Source: Liopterus haemorrhoidalis (Eukaryota > Arthropoda > Insecta > Coleoptera > Dytiscidae). Taken from it: 64,000 nt of DNA. The position numbers and the translations under genes are program-made. The notes under the pieces are model-generated. The model was not told the DNA's origin. It saw only the letters and a program-made list of their open reading frames with translations, and did not search any database. Location: assembly GCA_963971575.1 (NCBI GenBank), contig OZ020611.1, positions 223,130,260-223,194,259 on the forward strand, given 5' to 3'. Shown piece by piece: positions 11,598-22,833 of this stretch. Positions within the stretch are counted from its first letter, which is position 1, and each line of letters begins with the position of its first letter.

Positions 11598-12242
11598 CAC
11601 TAGATCATCAGGTTCATAAAGGTATAAATCCGGCCCTTTAAACGGAGTTGATTTTATAACATTTTTCAGATATAATTTCTGTAATGATTTTATATAACAA
11701 CAGTAGTTTTGTAGATATTTTGACCTTTAATCTTGTTATCTTACTGTTGAATGTCAGCTTAAATCAATATTTCAAGAAACAGGATTCTGGAAAAGTAGGT
11801 TTTGAATGGTTAAATAAGATCACAAGTAGCGGAAATGACATGAAAAATGTCATTTGCTACTTACTTACGTAAATAATTGTGCCTGACGTAACGGCTAAAC
11901 GTACCTCGAAATTGTTGATTTTATCTCGGAATTATCCAACTCATTTCGATAAAATTGCGCCGTATTCAATTTGACACACATATTTAAAACAAAAGAAATA
12001 TATCCGAGGATAATATTCTTTGTGAAATAAATAAATAAGTAAATAAATAAAATAAATAAAAAATAAATAAATAATACTAGTTGATCGGTGGATCAGTGAA
12101 ACATTTGTACAATTTTACAGTTTAAAGAAAAAATCTTTAAACTATAAGTAAATGGTCAACTACGATCACAATATAACAATCCTATAAACATGTTTATAAA
12201 TAGCAACCATTTTCGAACTATTTGGTCATCGTTATAACTATA
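11598..12242. other. unassigned AT-rich DNA with an AAAT microsatellite
   Basis: No gene is seen. An (AAAT)n-like tract occupies 12024-12076. Confidence 0.5.
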
Positions 12243-13196
12243 CTCTATCTCCGAAATACTGATAGTAATAAAATTTATTACAGTCGATTCCGCTTAATTG
12301 GGACACATCGGGACTTAGGCATTTTGACCCAATTAAGCGGCTGCCCCAATTAAGCGAATTTCACATAAAATTAAACAATGCATATTTTTCTTTCAATAAT
12401 TTTATTTTATAAACTCTTGGACAAAACTATAAATTACATATAACCAAAAAATATAAACTTTTAAGAAAAAATAATAATAAATTCCAAAATAAAATAATAA
12501 ATAGGTACATACAATTTAAGTCAAGTGTAGTCTGTCTTTTGTTTTTGTAACATTTCACTTCTACAAAATCAGCACAGGTATTCAGTGCGGGTGTAGGGCT
12601 CCCTTCATTTCCTTCCTGCATCAAATAACGCTGTAACACGGCCATACATTTTTTTGTCTCCTGGTTGAGAATATGTGTAACATAATATGTACTGTGATCT
12701 TAAATTTACTGTCCCAATTAAGCGGAATGTTGTCCCAATTAAACATGTAAATTTACTGTTGGTTCCTTGGTTTGGTTTCTGTTCTTTGAGATTTGGCCCA
12801 AATAAGCGGATGCCCCAATTAAGCGGAATCGTCTGTATTTGTAAAAAGTTATTGTATTATCACACAGAAGCGGTAAAACAAAAGCGACAAAATATGAATA
12901 GTTCGAAACGAAATATTGTTAAAAACAACCGAGTGTGCCGCACATATTACATGGGAATACGAACTAGGGTTAAATACAATAGACCATAAAAATTTTACCC
13001 TAAAATTTTGAGGAAAAATATGGTCACAGGGGTGTGTTTAATGATATGATAAATATGGTCAGAGGCGTGCGTTTAATAAAATGATAAATAGTAATATAGA
13101 AATACACAAAACCAATTTAAACGTATTTAAAATGTGCACGCCAGTGGTAACTGCCTGTCAAAATGATTTATTACTATCAGTCTTCCAGAGATAGAG
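12243..13196. mobile_element. TA-target MITE split by a Tigger-like MITE
   Basis: Terminal repeats CTCTATCTCCGAAATACTGA and the inverse of CAGTCTTCCAGAGATAGAG are flanked by TA (12241-12242, 13197-13198). Without the nested element it would be about 397 bp, close to its inverted paralogue at 58102-58492 (391 bp). The nested element is at 12281-12835. No coding capacity. Confidence 0.9.
12281..12835 (+). mobile_element. Tigger/pogo-like MITE (copy 1)
   Basis: Starts CAGTCGATTCCGCTTAATTG and ends with the inverse, AATTAAGCGGAATCGTCTG, flanked by TA on both sides. The paralogous region at 58441-58480 preserves the unoccupied target, confirming the TA duplication. Several internal 'cccaattaagcgg' repeats lie near each end. 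Termini resemble pogo/Tigger families. A longer inverted copy is at 28043-28628. Internal ORFs are not transposase. Confidence 0.93.
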
Positions 13197-13340
13197 TAAG
13201 CTTTAAGAAACCGGCACTAAGTTATCAGGTCTCAAACTCTCATTTTGTGCCATCATATCGTTAAGACTTACTAATACGTAAAATTAATTAAAACATAAGT
13301 ATTAATGAGAATGCTAAAAATTAAATAAGTTTTAAGCATT

Positions 13341-14316
13341 TTTAGGGTTTTGTAGGTATGACCAAAAACCCTTATACCGTCATTTTGTCGTATGTGTGTC
13401 TAACGAATAAACCTAAAGAATTGAAATTTAGCATGCTTATACAACTCTTTGACCCGCACATAGGAAAAATACTAAAACATGTAAAAAACATATCTTTTTT
13501 TCAAATTCTGAGTAGATTTTTTTTTTTTTTTGAATTCTGCGTAGGGTATCAAATGAAAGCCATTAGTACGTGGATTAACGATCAATATTTTATTTTTGCA
13601 AAATAAATTATTTTGATGCGATTTTTGCCAAAATTGTGCAAAAAAATTTTTGTCTCATACCCTGTAACCCAGATGGTTTAAACTAAAAATCTGAAAAAAT
13701 TCTAAGTAATGTACATTGGTGTGAACCGGAATAATACAACAGGAATATTTGATCAGATTATGTTTTCGGAAAATAACGCATTTCTTGTGTTTTTTGCTTG
13801 ACCATGTAAAATATTTAATAACTTATATAACGCAGTAAACCAGCATGCTTTCATGGTGTAATTGTTAGCATTCTTGCGTTCTAATTTGCAAACTAGTTCG
13901 CTACCGGTCTCGAGACAATTTTATTTTTTCTGTTTTTTTTTGCATTTTTATTTTGTTTAAATTATTTTTTCAAAATTCAGTTATATTTGGCAAATAAAAA
14001 AAATATTTATATTTCAGGCAAATGTTGCATTTAATAGTGACAATTGTTGAAATTGAATACACGAAATCAGAGGGGCGGAGTTATGACTAAAACAACCAAT
14101 GACAGCCATAGGCGCAATTTTCAAAATCTTAATGAACCTTGCTATATAAAAAAAAAAACTGCACATATTTAGAAATCTAAATAATGGTATTAGGCATTCG
14201 AATTAAATATAATTTTACATAAAATTTGTTTTGGCATCCCAAATAATCATCATTCACTTACTAAATACCTGCGAAACCCTGAAATGTGTGAAATTTCACA
14301 CTTCAGATCAATTTTT
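13341..14316 (+). mobile_element. family T element, copy B
   Basis: Starts TTTAGGGTTTTGTAGGTATG and ends ATACCTGCGAAACCCTGAAA followed by the palindromic 'tgtgaaatttcaca'. The expected (CTGT)n tract is nearly lost. The internal tRNA-like module is at 13852-13915. Confidence 0.85.
13852..13915 (+). ncRNA. tRNA-like module inside family T copy B
   Basis: An A-box-like TGGTGTAATTGTTAGCATTC at 13854-13873 is followed by a degenerate B-box region 'gttcgctaccggtctcgag' at 13895-13913. Its sequence is unlike the modules of copies A/D and C, though it occupies the same place between shared flanks. Confidence 0.5.
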
Positions 14317-14574
14317 AAATACATGTGAGATTTAAAAGAATCGGAAACTGATCAAAAATGATTCCAAAAGTGACTCTTAACGTGAAAAAGACGATGGTAA
14401 CGATGTGTAGCCACAGAATACCAATATTTCGAAGGTAGATTTAAAATAATTTCTTATTGATAAAATTTATGAAGCCAATTTTGTTAAGAAACTTGTATAA
14501 TGGTGACATTAAATGAAAATACACTATCCTGAACAACCTAGTTACGTATGGAATAATTAAATTTATAATTTTTT

Positions 14575-14750
14575 TATTATTTTATTTATTTTACATCGGC
14601 ATATTTCTGCAAATCGCCGATCCAGGGCGCGAGCTTCTACACCTGGATGAGGGGTGAATGATTGTGAAAATGAGAGTAATGTAAACATATTATTCTCACC
14701 CGAATAATATCACCAACGGGGAATTGATCTAGCAACCTCACAATTCAGAC
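14575..14750 (-). mobile_element. tRNA-derived SINE, 3' part (split by a LINE)
   Basis: On the minus strand, GATCAATTCCCCGTTGG at 14716-14732 is a B-box-like sequence. The matching A-box half lies at 16166-16212, across the LINE. The body runs down to an AT-rich end near 14575. Confidence 0.6.
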
Positions 14751-16165
14751 TTTTTTTTTTATTTAGGATATATTTTGGGGGCGCTTCAACTGCTGAGGTT
14801 TAAAGCACCCTGGTACATTTACAGTAATTTACATTGATTTTATACAGAGATGAATATTGACATTAATTTACAATCAGGCATATTTATAATTTTATGATAA
14901 GACATTTAAGTTAGGTAATTTAGAAATAATAGAAAAATTGGGAATTAAATTTTACGGAACAGGTCTGCTTCTTTGAGGTAGTCTAGTAAGATGTTTTGAT
15001 TTTCTGGACATAGAGCTTCTTTCAGGTTGTCTGGTATGTTGTGCTTCCGTCTCAGTTCTTCATATAGTTGGCACTCCAGGATTATATGTTCTACGGTTAA
15101 GGTTTTATTACAGTTGTCACAGTTTTCCATCTCTTTTCTTTTCATTAAATGTTGGTTTGTAATGAATGTGTGGCCAATTCTGAGTCTTGTAAGAACTCTC
15201 TGTTCTTTTCTGTCGCCTACTGGAGCCCAGGGTTTGGTGTCCTCTTTTATATGGCGAAGTTTGTTGTTTATTAGACTCTGCCATTGTTGTTTCCATTCTT
15301 CTTTTATGTCTTGTCTTAAGTCAGATTTGATGTCGCTGGTAGGTACGGATATCGGTGTGACTAGGAGGTTTGCTGCCTCTTTTGCTGCTTGGTCTGCCTG
15401 TTCATTCCCTCTATTCCCACATGTAAGGGAACTCACACCAAGGTTACCTTTTTCCCCTGGAGGGCCACGTTATGGAGCCTACGTGAGTCAATATACATGA
15501 CATAATTTTTGTCTTCCTTGTTGCTCATGTTTCGGTGGCTTTTAGCAGGCTATATGCTTCTGCAGTGAAATTACTTACTGTATCAGGGAGGTGGTACATG
15601 TATTTCTCGTCGTTGATGACGTAAGCAGCACCGGTTTTATGATGGTGATGTGAGCCGTCGGTGAATATTCATTGGCAGTTATGAAATTTTGAGTTCATTT
15701 CAAGAAAGAGTTTTTCGTATACTTCCCTTGTTGTTTCATTTTTTTTTGTGTATGGAAGCTGTAAGTTAATTTTGGGTGGGATCAGCGTCCATGGTGATGT
15801 ATGGTTAAATGATTTTTTGGTTATGTATGGGAAGAGCTTATTCCATGAAGTTAAGTGATTTTTAAGTTGTTTTTGCTGAGGTGAGTAGGTGTCTTGCCTG
15901 ATATGGTTTTGTGGACTAATAAAAAAGTGATGGTAAGTAGGGATGCTTGGATCTCTTGCCAAATTTGCAATATAGGACAATGTAAGTTTCGTTCTTCTAT
16001 AACTGAGCGGCGTGACCCCAGTTTCGCAGTTTAGACTTGCAGCAGGGCTACTGCGGAAGGCTCCAGATGATATACGTAATGCGGTGTTGTGTATTGGATC
16101 TAGTTTTTTTAATGTACTTTGGGCAGCGGCCCCATAGCTTATGCATAGCTTATGCTTAGACTTTT
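14751..16165 (-). mobile_element. 5'-truncated Jockey/LOA-like LINE
   Basis: The poly(A) end is the T-run at 14751-14760, and the 5' truncation point is near 16165 beside a 'atagcttatgc' repeat. Flanks TCAGAC and TTAGAC suggest a short imperfect target duplication. The coding relic is described separately. It is inserted inside a tRNA-derived SINE. Confidence 0.85.
14945..16165 (-). pseudogene. LINE ORF2 C-terminus: end of RT, RNase H, Cys/His motif
   Basis: Reading the minus strand from 16165: ISYGAAAQSTLKKLDPIHNTALR and SLNCETGVTPLSYRRTKL, typical of the segment after the reverse transcriptase in Jockey-like elements. Then FTDGSHHHHKTGAAYV (near 15650), the start of RNase H with its first Asp, and NFTAEAYSLL with the Glu. 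After a stop and frame break near 15510, GNRGNEQADQAAKEAA follows with the last RNase H Asp. The final open part (14945-15436) ends with CDNCNKTLTVEHIILEC, the Cys/His motif common at the end of these proteins. It is disabled by a stop and a frameshift around 15437-15520. Confidence 0.88.
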
Positions 16166-16212
16166 AACCAGTCAGAACTGCACGTTTTAACGAGCTCGGC
16201 CACTCCGTTGGT
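16166..16212 (-). mobile_element. tRNA-derived SINE head (A-box half)
   Basis: On the minus strand, GGAGTGGCCGAGCTCGTTAA resembles the A-box region of Leu/Ser-type tRNAs. It is the other half of the SINE at 14575-14750. Confidence 0.55.
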
Positions 16213-16945
16213 TAATTAAATTTGAGATAATTGTACAAAAACAAGTTAATTAATGACCAAATATTTAGATACTAAAACGTTAGTTATTTATCCGTATACC
16301 ATAAACTACATAAAACAAATATAACCGAGAGAAATTTACAAAAAATGTAAAACAGAATAAACAAAGATCGTCATAAAATCTTAAAGTATCTAAAACATAA
16401 CATCATCATAAAATAAACTTAATAATTTATCGGAATTCCCTTGAAATATCCGAGTTGATAAGTGGAGTGGAGTGGAGTTAGTGTAGAGCGCTTCCAGTAG
16501 TTGCTATGTTTAACTGGTGAATCATATTCCGCGAAGATGTTGTTATGATGTGGGACATTTCGGCGGGTCGCCAATCGGAACAATGTCCCGCTGGGTATTT
16601 TATTACGAGATTTATTCATTTCGTGATCTGTCTACAAGGGTAACCATGCCAAACTGCCATACATAACCTATAACTTATAATAGTTTGCTGAAAATTTTGT
16701 TGTGGTTAATGCACAATAAGCTACTGATAATTGACTTTTTAGCTGAGGGAAATTAAGAGTAGATTTTTCTTATCCCCCTTTTGGGGCATTGTAAGTAGGA
16801 TTGAATTTTGACCACTCCCAAACAAATTCTCCATTATTTTCTATTAAATGTCAGGTATTCTATGTAAGGGAAGCTTGCCGATATCGCGCTACTTAAAATA
16901 TTTTCTAAGATTTCTTAAAAAATCTTAATTCTTAAGATATTACAT
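16213..16945. other. unassigned DNA
   Basis: No gene or repeat mate is recognised. A GTGGAGTGGAGTGGAGTT-like short repeat is at about 16460-16480. Confidence 0.4.
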
Positions 16946-17349
16946 AGGGGAAGCCGGGGCATAATGGGCTTCCGGGGTATAACGTGCTCCCCTCTTTTTG
17001 GCTGTTAAAGCATGCCGCCATGTTTGGGTGCATTCCAATTACGTTCAGTACTTCGCTAGTGTCTTCCGAGAGTAGTTGTATGACTGAGAGCTGGCGTTTA
17101 CATTTTATAAATTGGTGAAACGTGTTTTTTGCTGTGTTGATATATTTTTCACACATATCCAGACGTTGATTGCTCCAGTGCAGATAATATGGCAAGTGGG
17201 CACATTGTTCTTGCGCTGGAGAAGATGATAACAATGAGGAATGCACTCACGTGTGTACATTCGGCGCCAGATTTTAGCTGATTGGCCATTATACCACGCC
17301 CGTGCTCATTCTGCCCCGACATCGGGTCAAAATGAGCACAAGGAAGCTT

Positions 17350-17400
17350 TTTTAGGGTTTTGTAGGTATGACCAAAAAACCCTTATACCGTCATTTTGTC

Positions 17401-17442
<42 letters not shown>

Positions 17443-18424
17443 TCGGTAAAAATTGTAGCCAAACGGCTAAACCTAGAGAGTTGAAATTTGACATGCTTAT
17501 ACAACTCTTTGACCCGCACATAGAAAAAATACTAAAATATCTAAAAAATATATCGCTCTAAAAATATAACAAATATATGCTCATCGAAAAAAAAAAATAT
17601 TTTTTTACAATTCTGTGTAGGGTATCAAATGAAAGCCCTTGGTAGGAGGATTAACGATCAAAATTTTATTTTTGCAAAATAAATTATTTTGAGGCGATTT
17701 TTGCCAAAATTGTACAAAAAAATTTTGTCCCACACCCTGTAGCCAAGATGGTTTAAACTAAAAATCTGAAAAAATTCTCAGTAATGTACATTGGTGTGAA
17801 CCGGAATAGGACAACAGGAATTTTTGATCAGATTATGTTTTTGGAAAATAACGCATTTTTTGTGTTTTTAAGTAAAATATGTAATATATTTAATCCGCGA
17901 TTTAACATAGTAAACGTGTGATCCTGTATAGCACAGTGGTAGCGTTCTCGGTTAGTGAGTTGAAACTACTGTAAGAAACTGTGTTCGAATCCCGTCAATT
18001 TTTATTTTTTCAGTTTCTTTTTGCATTTTTATTTTGTTTAAATTATTTTGTTAAAATTCTAGTTATATTTTGGTAAATGTTGCATTTAATTTTTAAAAGC
18101 ATAAATTTAATAACCAGTGGGAAGTGTTGAAATTATAATTTAATTCTATATTTGAAGGTTATCAGAGGGCGAGGTTTATGATTTAAGCAACCAATGGAAG
18201 CCATAGGCGCAATTTTCAAAATCTTAATGAACCTTGCTATATAAAAAAAATACTACACATATTTAGAAACTTAAATAATGGTATTAGGCATTCGAATTAA
18301 AATTCATAAAAATATATTTTGACATAAAATTTGTTTTGGCATCCCAAATAATCATCACACAGTTAATAAATACCTGCGAAACCCTGAAATGTGTGAAAAT
18401 TCACACTTCACATCAATTTTTTTA
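17350..18424 (+). mobile_element. family T element, copy C (best-preserved)
   Basis: Starts TTTTAGGGTTTTGTAGGTAT, then (GTCT)n at 17400-17441, 'aaattgtagccaaacggcta', 'catgcttatacaactctttg', 'atcaaatgaaagcc', 'gtacattggtgtgaaccgg', the tRNA-like module (17920-17995), 'tttttgcatttttattttg', and the end ATACCTGCGAAACCCTGAAA with GTGTGAAAATTCACAC. The outer 16 bases of both ends form imperfect inverted repeats. No ORF of note. Insertion in the element at 16946-18893. Confidence 0.88.
17920..17995 (+). ncRNA. tRNA-like Pol III promoter module inside family T copy C
   Basis: A-box-like TAGCACAGTGGTAGCGTTC at 17929-17947 and a near-consensus B box TGTTCGAATCCCG at 17982-17994, 35 nt apart, as in tRNA genes. 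There is no convincing acceptor stem. The module differs in sequence from those of copies A, B and D. Confidence 0.7.
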
Positions 18425-18497
18425 TATCGTCATTAATTTTATTTTTGTGTTTTTAAAACTTATTTTACTGTCTGTAATAATTAAATAATAAAACATC

Positions 18498-18791
18498 CAG
18501 GGCCCATGTGCAGCATGTGCGGTGGCACATGGCCCCGCGGTCAACAGCAGGCCCCGCGGTTCACCAACAGGCCCCGCGCATGATCTTCACTTGGAGATGA
18601 GGACCTTTTTTTTGCTCTTTACTTGGATCTGGGAGGTGAGGATCCTTTTTTTTTGTTTTTGCTTTTGACTTGATCTGAGAAGTGAGGACCTTATTTTTCT
18701 CTCTCTCTCTCTCTTCACTTGGATCTGGGAGGTGAGGACCTTTTTTTTGCTTTTCTTGCACATGGCCCCGCAAACCATAGCGCCGGCCTTG
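18498..18791. mobile_element. hAT-type MITE carrying the GTGAGGACC minisatellite
   Basis: Ends CAGGGCCCATGTGC and GCGCCGGCCTTG are flanked by AAAACATC (18490-18497) and AAAACGTC (18792-18799). The inside is three units of 'ggaggtgaggaccttttttt' with GA-rich spacers (18592-18758). Confidence 0.75.
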
Positions 18792-18893
18792 AAAACGTCT
18801 TACGAATAAAAGTATTTCCAAATTTTTGACGATCTTCCTTAAGATTTTATTAAAGATAATCGTTAAGGTGTCCGTTATGCCCCGGCTTCCCCT

Positions 18894-20334
18894 ACATGTT
18901 TTTAAGGGACGTATTTTCCATCTGATTGAATGATTACACGCACGACACTCGCCACGAAAACAGCTGAATATGTGCCCCCCTGAAGAAATATAACTGGGTG
19001 CGCGCCCTTATAAAGTTTTTAGAAGTTTAGAATGAAAGACTAAAATTAAGATATAAATTTCCCAGCACCTGTAACTGCTACACATGTCCATTAAAGTAAA
19101 CAAGTACAGGAGTGTCCAAGATTAATTCGCTATTAGATTTAAATTTTATTAGTGCCTACTTTAGTAAGTTAGTTAGTTTAAATATTAGGCGCTCTGTAAA
19201 GATGGCTATTTACGCCTCACACAGTCTTTATAACTAGAATATAAGTTAATATATTTTATATATTGTTGTAGGTTCATCAACTGACAGTTCGGTAACCATC
19301 TTGATGACGTCAGTACTGACGTTTTACAATAAACGCTTAGAATTTTAGTGTTTTAATAATAAAAAAATTATTATTCTTATAATGATCCAGGGCTCGAAGT
19401 GTATCGAAGCCATCAGGAATGGTGTTCCAATTTGAGTTTAAGCGCACAATAATTTTGAAATGACGTTTTGGTTCGTTAAATTTTCTATTTCGAGCAATAA
19501 TCTTTTTGATATCCTGCAAAATTTACCTAGTTCAAAAACAGTATAGATGCAGATAAAATATTGTATTTGACTCGCATACGACGTCTATATTACACTCGGA
19601 TGATTACAACCCTCGTCTTGGGCTTGTGTTGTAAACTTCATCCCCGTGTAATATAGCCTACATTATATGGTTGTTAAATAAACTACTATATATTAATATG
19701 ATTTTAAAAACGATAATCGAGATGTTTGCGAGCGAGTGCAGCGGTAATGAAATAACGTCATCAATAGGTAGAATGGTATTAGTTAATTGCAAGTTGCGGT
19801 TGTGGAGGCCGTGTCGGTTCAAAGGGCAGCTGTTTCCACCACACGATACCTTAGCCTTAGATCCATTAATTAACTCGCTCCTCGCCACTGCTGTCCCCCG
19901 GTCATGACCGGGAATTTGCATTTCAGTGGGTGGCAATGACAGGGCACACCGCACAACACATCACATCCATATCTAATCTACTGCACATCTACTCGCTATC
20001 AAATGGACTGTGAATGGGACATTTTTCACCGTTCAAGTGTGTGAACTATTAACCTATGAATTCCATCAAAATCAACAAGGAATGTGAGGACAGGACATAT
20101 TAATAGGGTTACCATATTTTAATTTCATCAAACCGGAGCAAGATAAAAAAAAACAAAATTTCTGTATTTTTTTTTTATTTGAGAAAAAAAACCTGTTAAA
20201 AAAATAAAAATTAAAAAACTATTTTTAGTTTCAGAGGAGTTTGAATGTTAAACCCAGGAACAAATGGAATAATTTGGACATAGTAAAATGGCTGAAAATA
20301 AACCTATAAAGATAGTACGATAGTAAACGATATA
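18894..20334. other. mostly unassigned; small foldback and LINE-tail relic
   Basis: At 19160-19225 is a diverged match to the shared LINE/SINE 3' tail (TTAGTTAG followed by 'ggctatttacgcc'). At 19590-19665 a short foldback has CTATATTACACTCGG and its inverse CCCCGTGTAATATAG. At 19380-19410, 'aatgatccagggctcgaagtgt' looks like a hAT end. The rest shows nothing I can name. Confidence 0.5.
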
Positions 20335-20689
20335 AAAAAATCAGCTGTGGCCACCACAGGACCGCCCGCCATCATAAAGTACTTGTATAAAATGCATTCT
20401 AGCAGCAGAGTAGAAATAACTTGGCCTAATATTTTCTAACAGAGATATTATTTACCATGACCATGGAAACGTTACATATAAGTATGAAAAAATTGAGAAA
20501 ATTTCGAAAAATTTTTCGTTTTATTAAAAAGCGTCTCAAATAAAAGTTATTAGTTATTGAATTTATAGCAATTTTTGTTAAATAAATTTTTTCGAAATAT
20601 TTTTCTGTTGCTAAATATTCGCAAAAATCTTAAAATCGACAAAAATAATCTTAAATAAATATTCACTCCCATAAACATATACCTGAACC

Positions 20690-20791
20690 GAAATAAACCG
20701 ATATTTTTTTTTCGGTTCAGCTCCAGTTTTCGTTCCGACGAAAATAATGGTTTTTTTCGGTTTTCGGTTCAGTTCCGGTTCGAAGCCCTGC
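20690..20791. mobile_element. hAT end fragment (family of 3118-4084)
   Basis: A block of CGGTTTTCGGTTCAGTTCCG-like repeats ends in GGTTCGAAGCCCTG, the same terminus as the element at 3118-4084. The other terminus is not clear. Confidence 0.75.
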
Positions 20792-21049
20792 TTATAAAAA
20801 AAATCGTTTTATCAAAATATATCTCAAATAAAAGTTGTTGTTAAATAAATTTTTTCGAAATATTTTTCTGTTGCTAAATATTCGCAAAAATCTTAAAATT
20901 GACACGAGTAAACTCCAATTTCTAGTCAACCGATTTTTACCAAAAGTTGATCAATTTGTGCCATTGATATCAGAAGCTTAAATATGCAGTTTCATAAAAA
21001 TCCTTATAGCCGAATTTGCTCTGCACGTGTACACAGGCAGACAGAGAGA

Positions 21050-21372
21050 CAGATGGACGGACAGACGGACAGACGGACAGACGGACAGACGGACAGACGG
21101 ACAGACGGACAGACGGACAGACGGACAGACGGACAGACGGACAGACGGACAGACGGACAGACGGACAGACGGACAGACGGACAGACGGACAGACGGACAG
21201 ACGGACAGACGGACAGACGGACAGACGGACAGACGGACAGACGGACAGACGGACAGACGGACAGACGGACAGACGGACAGACGGACAGACGGACAGACGG
21301 ACAGACGGACAGACGGACAGACGGACAGACGGACAGACGGACAGACGGACAGACGGACAGAAGGACAGACGG
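21050..21372. repeat. 8-bp minisatellite (GACGGACA)n, about 39 units
   Basis: An almost perfectly uniform array of GACGGACA units with variant units only at the ends. It is open in several frames on both strands because 8 is not a multiple of 3 and no frame contains a stop. The long ORFs here are therefore artefacts. Confidence 0.98.
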
Positions 21373-21510
21373 ATGGACAGACATCATGCTAAAAATAGTC
21401 AAAACGTTATGAAGGGACCTCAATTCGTGGAGATCCATCGAAATCTCGAAATGTCAAAATCGGTATGATCACAATACCTCCTTTATATATGTTGGCGGTC
21501 GGTAAATATA

Positions 21511-22344
21511 TGAAAAAAAAAACTAAAAGAACATGATGAACACACGAAAATTATAAATTATTGACCAAACCAGCATACTTATTAATTCAAAATTAATTTG
21601 GAATTCAGGGAAACAATGTAACACAAATATATTCTAGGCCACCCCCCTAACTTCTTACAGTAATGTAGAGAGGAATATCTTATATACAAGAGAAGAAAGA
21701 ACTCTGGTAAGAGATAGGATAAGCTGGTGTTCAGCTCGCGTATCGTTGAGTTAGCTGTCAAAGATGCAGAAGAGAATCAAGATATTCAAAGAGCTACAGC
21801 GATAATGCTCGTTGAAGGAATGTAGCCTACCCTTAATACTAAATGACCACAAGTCTACTGCGCATTCCTATTTCAAGTCAAATCCTAGAATACGTGAGCT
21901 GCATCAATGGCACAAGGCTGATTAAGTAAGTAAATAAGTCTAATATAAAATAATTCTGTTTATCAATTTAAAAAATTATATTTAATATATTGACAATTGC
22001 ATAATTTATCCATACTGGCAATGAAAGTAAAAAATCTGGACAAAACAACTTATGTTGTATGACTATTGACATAGAATGTGAAACTGCGTGAAAGTAAAAG
22101 AATTGAGAGTATTTATATGGTATTTGGAACTAGAGCAGATCTAAAATTATGATCTTGGACGTATATGGTGTTGATTGGACGGCCAAATAAATAACTTTTT
22201 TTTGTGTAAGTAAAAAGTTTTTTAGTATTTGCAGATATATAGAAAGTACGACCTCCAGGAGCTCAGAGAGTGGGTCCAGGCCCCGGTAAAACAATAATTC
22301 TGGCCCCAGATCCTGGGAAAAATAATTCCGCCCCAGAAATTTTC
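21511..22344. other. unassigned DNA
   Basis: No gene or TE terminus is recognised. 22255-22345 has several GGCCCC/CCCCAG groups like hAT subterminal DNA. Confidence 0.4.
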
Positions 22345-22797
22345 TATTAAAAAATCAGCTGTGGCCACCACAGGACCGACCGCCATCATAAAGTACTTAT
22401 ATAAAATACATTCATACATTCAAGCAGCAGAGTAGAAATAACTTAGCCTAATATTTTCTAACAGAGATATTATTTATCATGACCATGGAAACGTTACATA
22501 TAAGTATGAAAAAATTGAGAAAAATTTTACAAAAATTATTCGAAATTTTTCGTTTTATCAAAAAACGTCTCAAATAAAAGTTATTAATCATTGCTTTTAT
22601 AGCAACTTTTGTTTAATAAATTTTTTCGAAATATTTTTCTGTTGTGAAATATTCATAAAAATCTTAAAATCATACGAGTAAACTCCCATTTTTAGTCAAC
22701 CGATTTTTACCAAAAGTTGATCAACTCGATTGATGGCAGAAGCTTAAATATGAAGTTTCATAAAAATCCTTTCAGCCGAATTTGCTCTGCACGTGTA

Positions 22798-22833
<36 letters not shown>

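Larger units (their letters stand above)
16946..18893. mobile_element. TIR element with ACAT flanks, hosting family T and a hAT MITE
   Basis: Ends AGGGGAAGCCGGGGCATAA and TTATGCCCCGGCTTCCCCT-like are inverted and flanked by ACAT (16942-16945, 18894-18897). The own sequence is only about 500 bp: 16946-17350 and 18792-18893, plus short spacers. The rest is family T copy C (17350-18424) and a hAT MITE (18498-18791). No transposase is seen and the superfamily is open. A 4-bp duplication would fit Chapaev-type elements, but this is inference. Confidence 0.75.
20335..21510 (+). repeat. satellite-bearing dispersed repeat, copy 1
   Basis: Shares with 22345-22984 the blocks 'tcagctgtggccaccacagg', 'taacagagatattattta', 'ccatggaaacgttacatata', 'caaaagttgatcaa', 'gccgaatttgctctgcacgt', a GACA/GACG tract, and 'atgttggcggtcggtaaa'. 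A 60-70 bp segment ending 'attcgcaaaaatcttaaaat' occurs twice (20600-20637, 20860-20900), flanking a hAT end fragment at 20690-20791. No coding sequence. Confidence 0.8.

Noticed and set aside
12687..12989. Shared peptide MYCDLKFTVPIKRNVVPIKH at 12687 and, on the minus strand, 27947-28219
   Set aside because: Shared because both lie in copies of the Tigger-like MITE, which lacks any transposase motif.
15027..15500. 157-codon plus-strand ORF
   Set aside because: Antisense shadow of the LINE ORF, which is clearly coding on the minus strand.
20984..21468. Four long overlapping ORFs (120-150 codons) on both strands
   Set aside because: They are direct translations of the 8-bp GACGGACA array, which has no stop in several frames.
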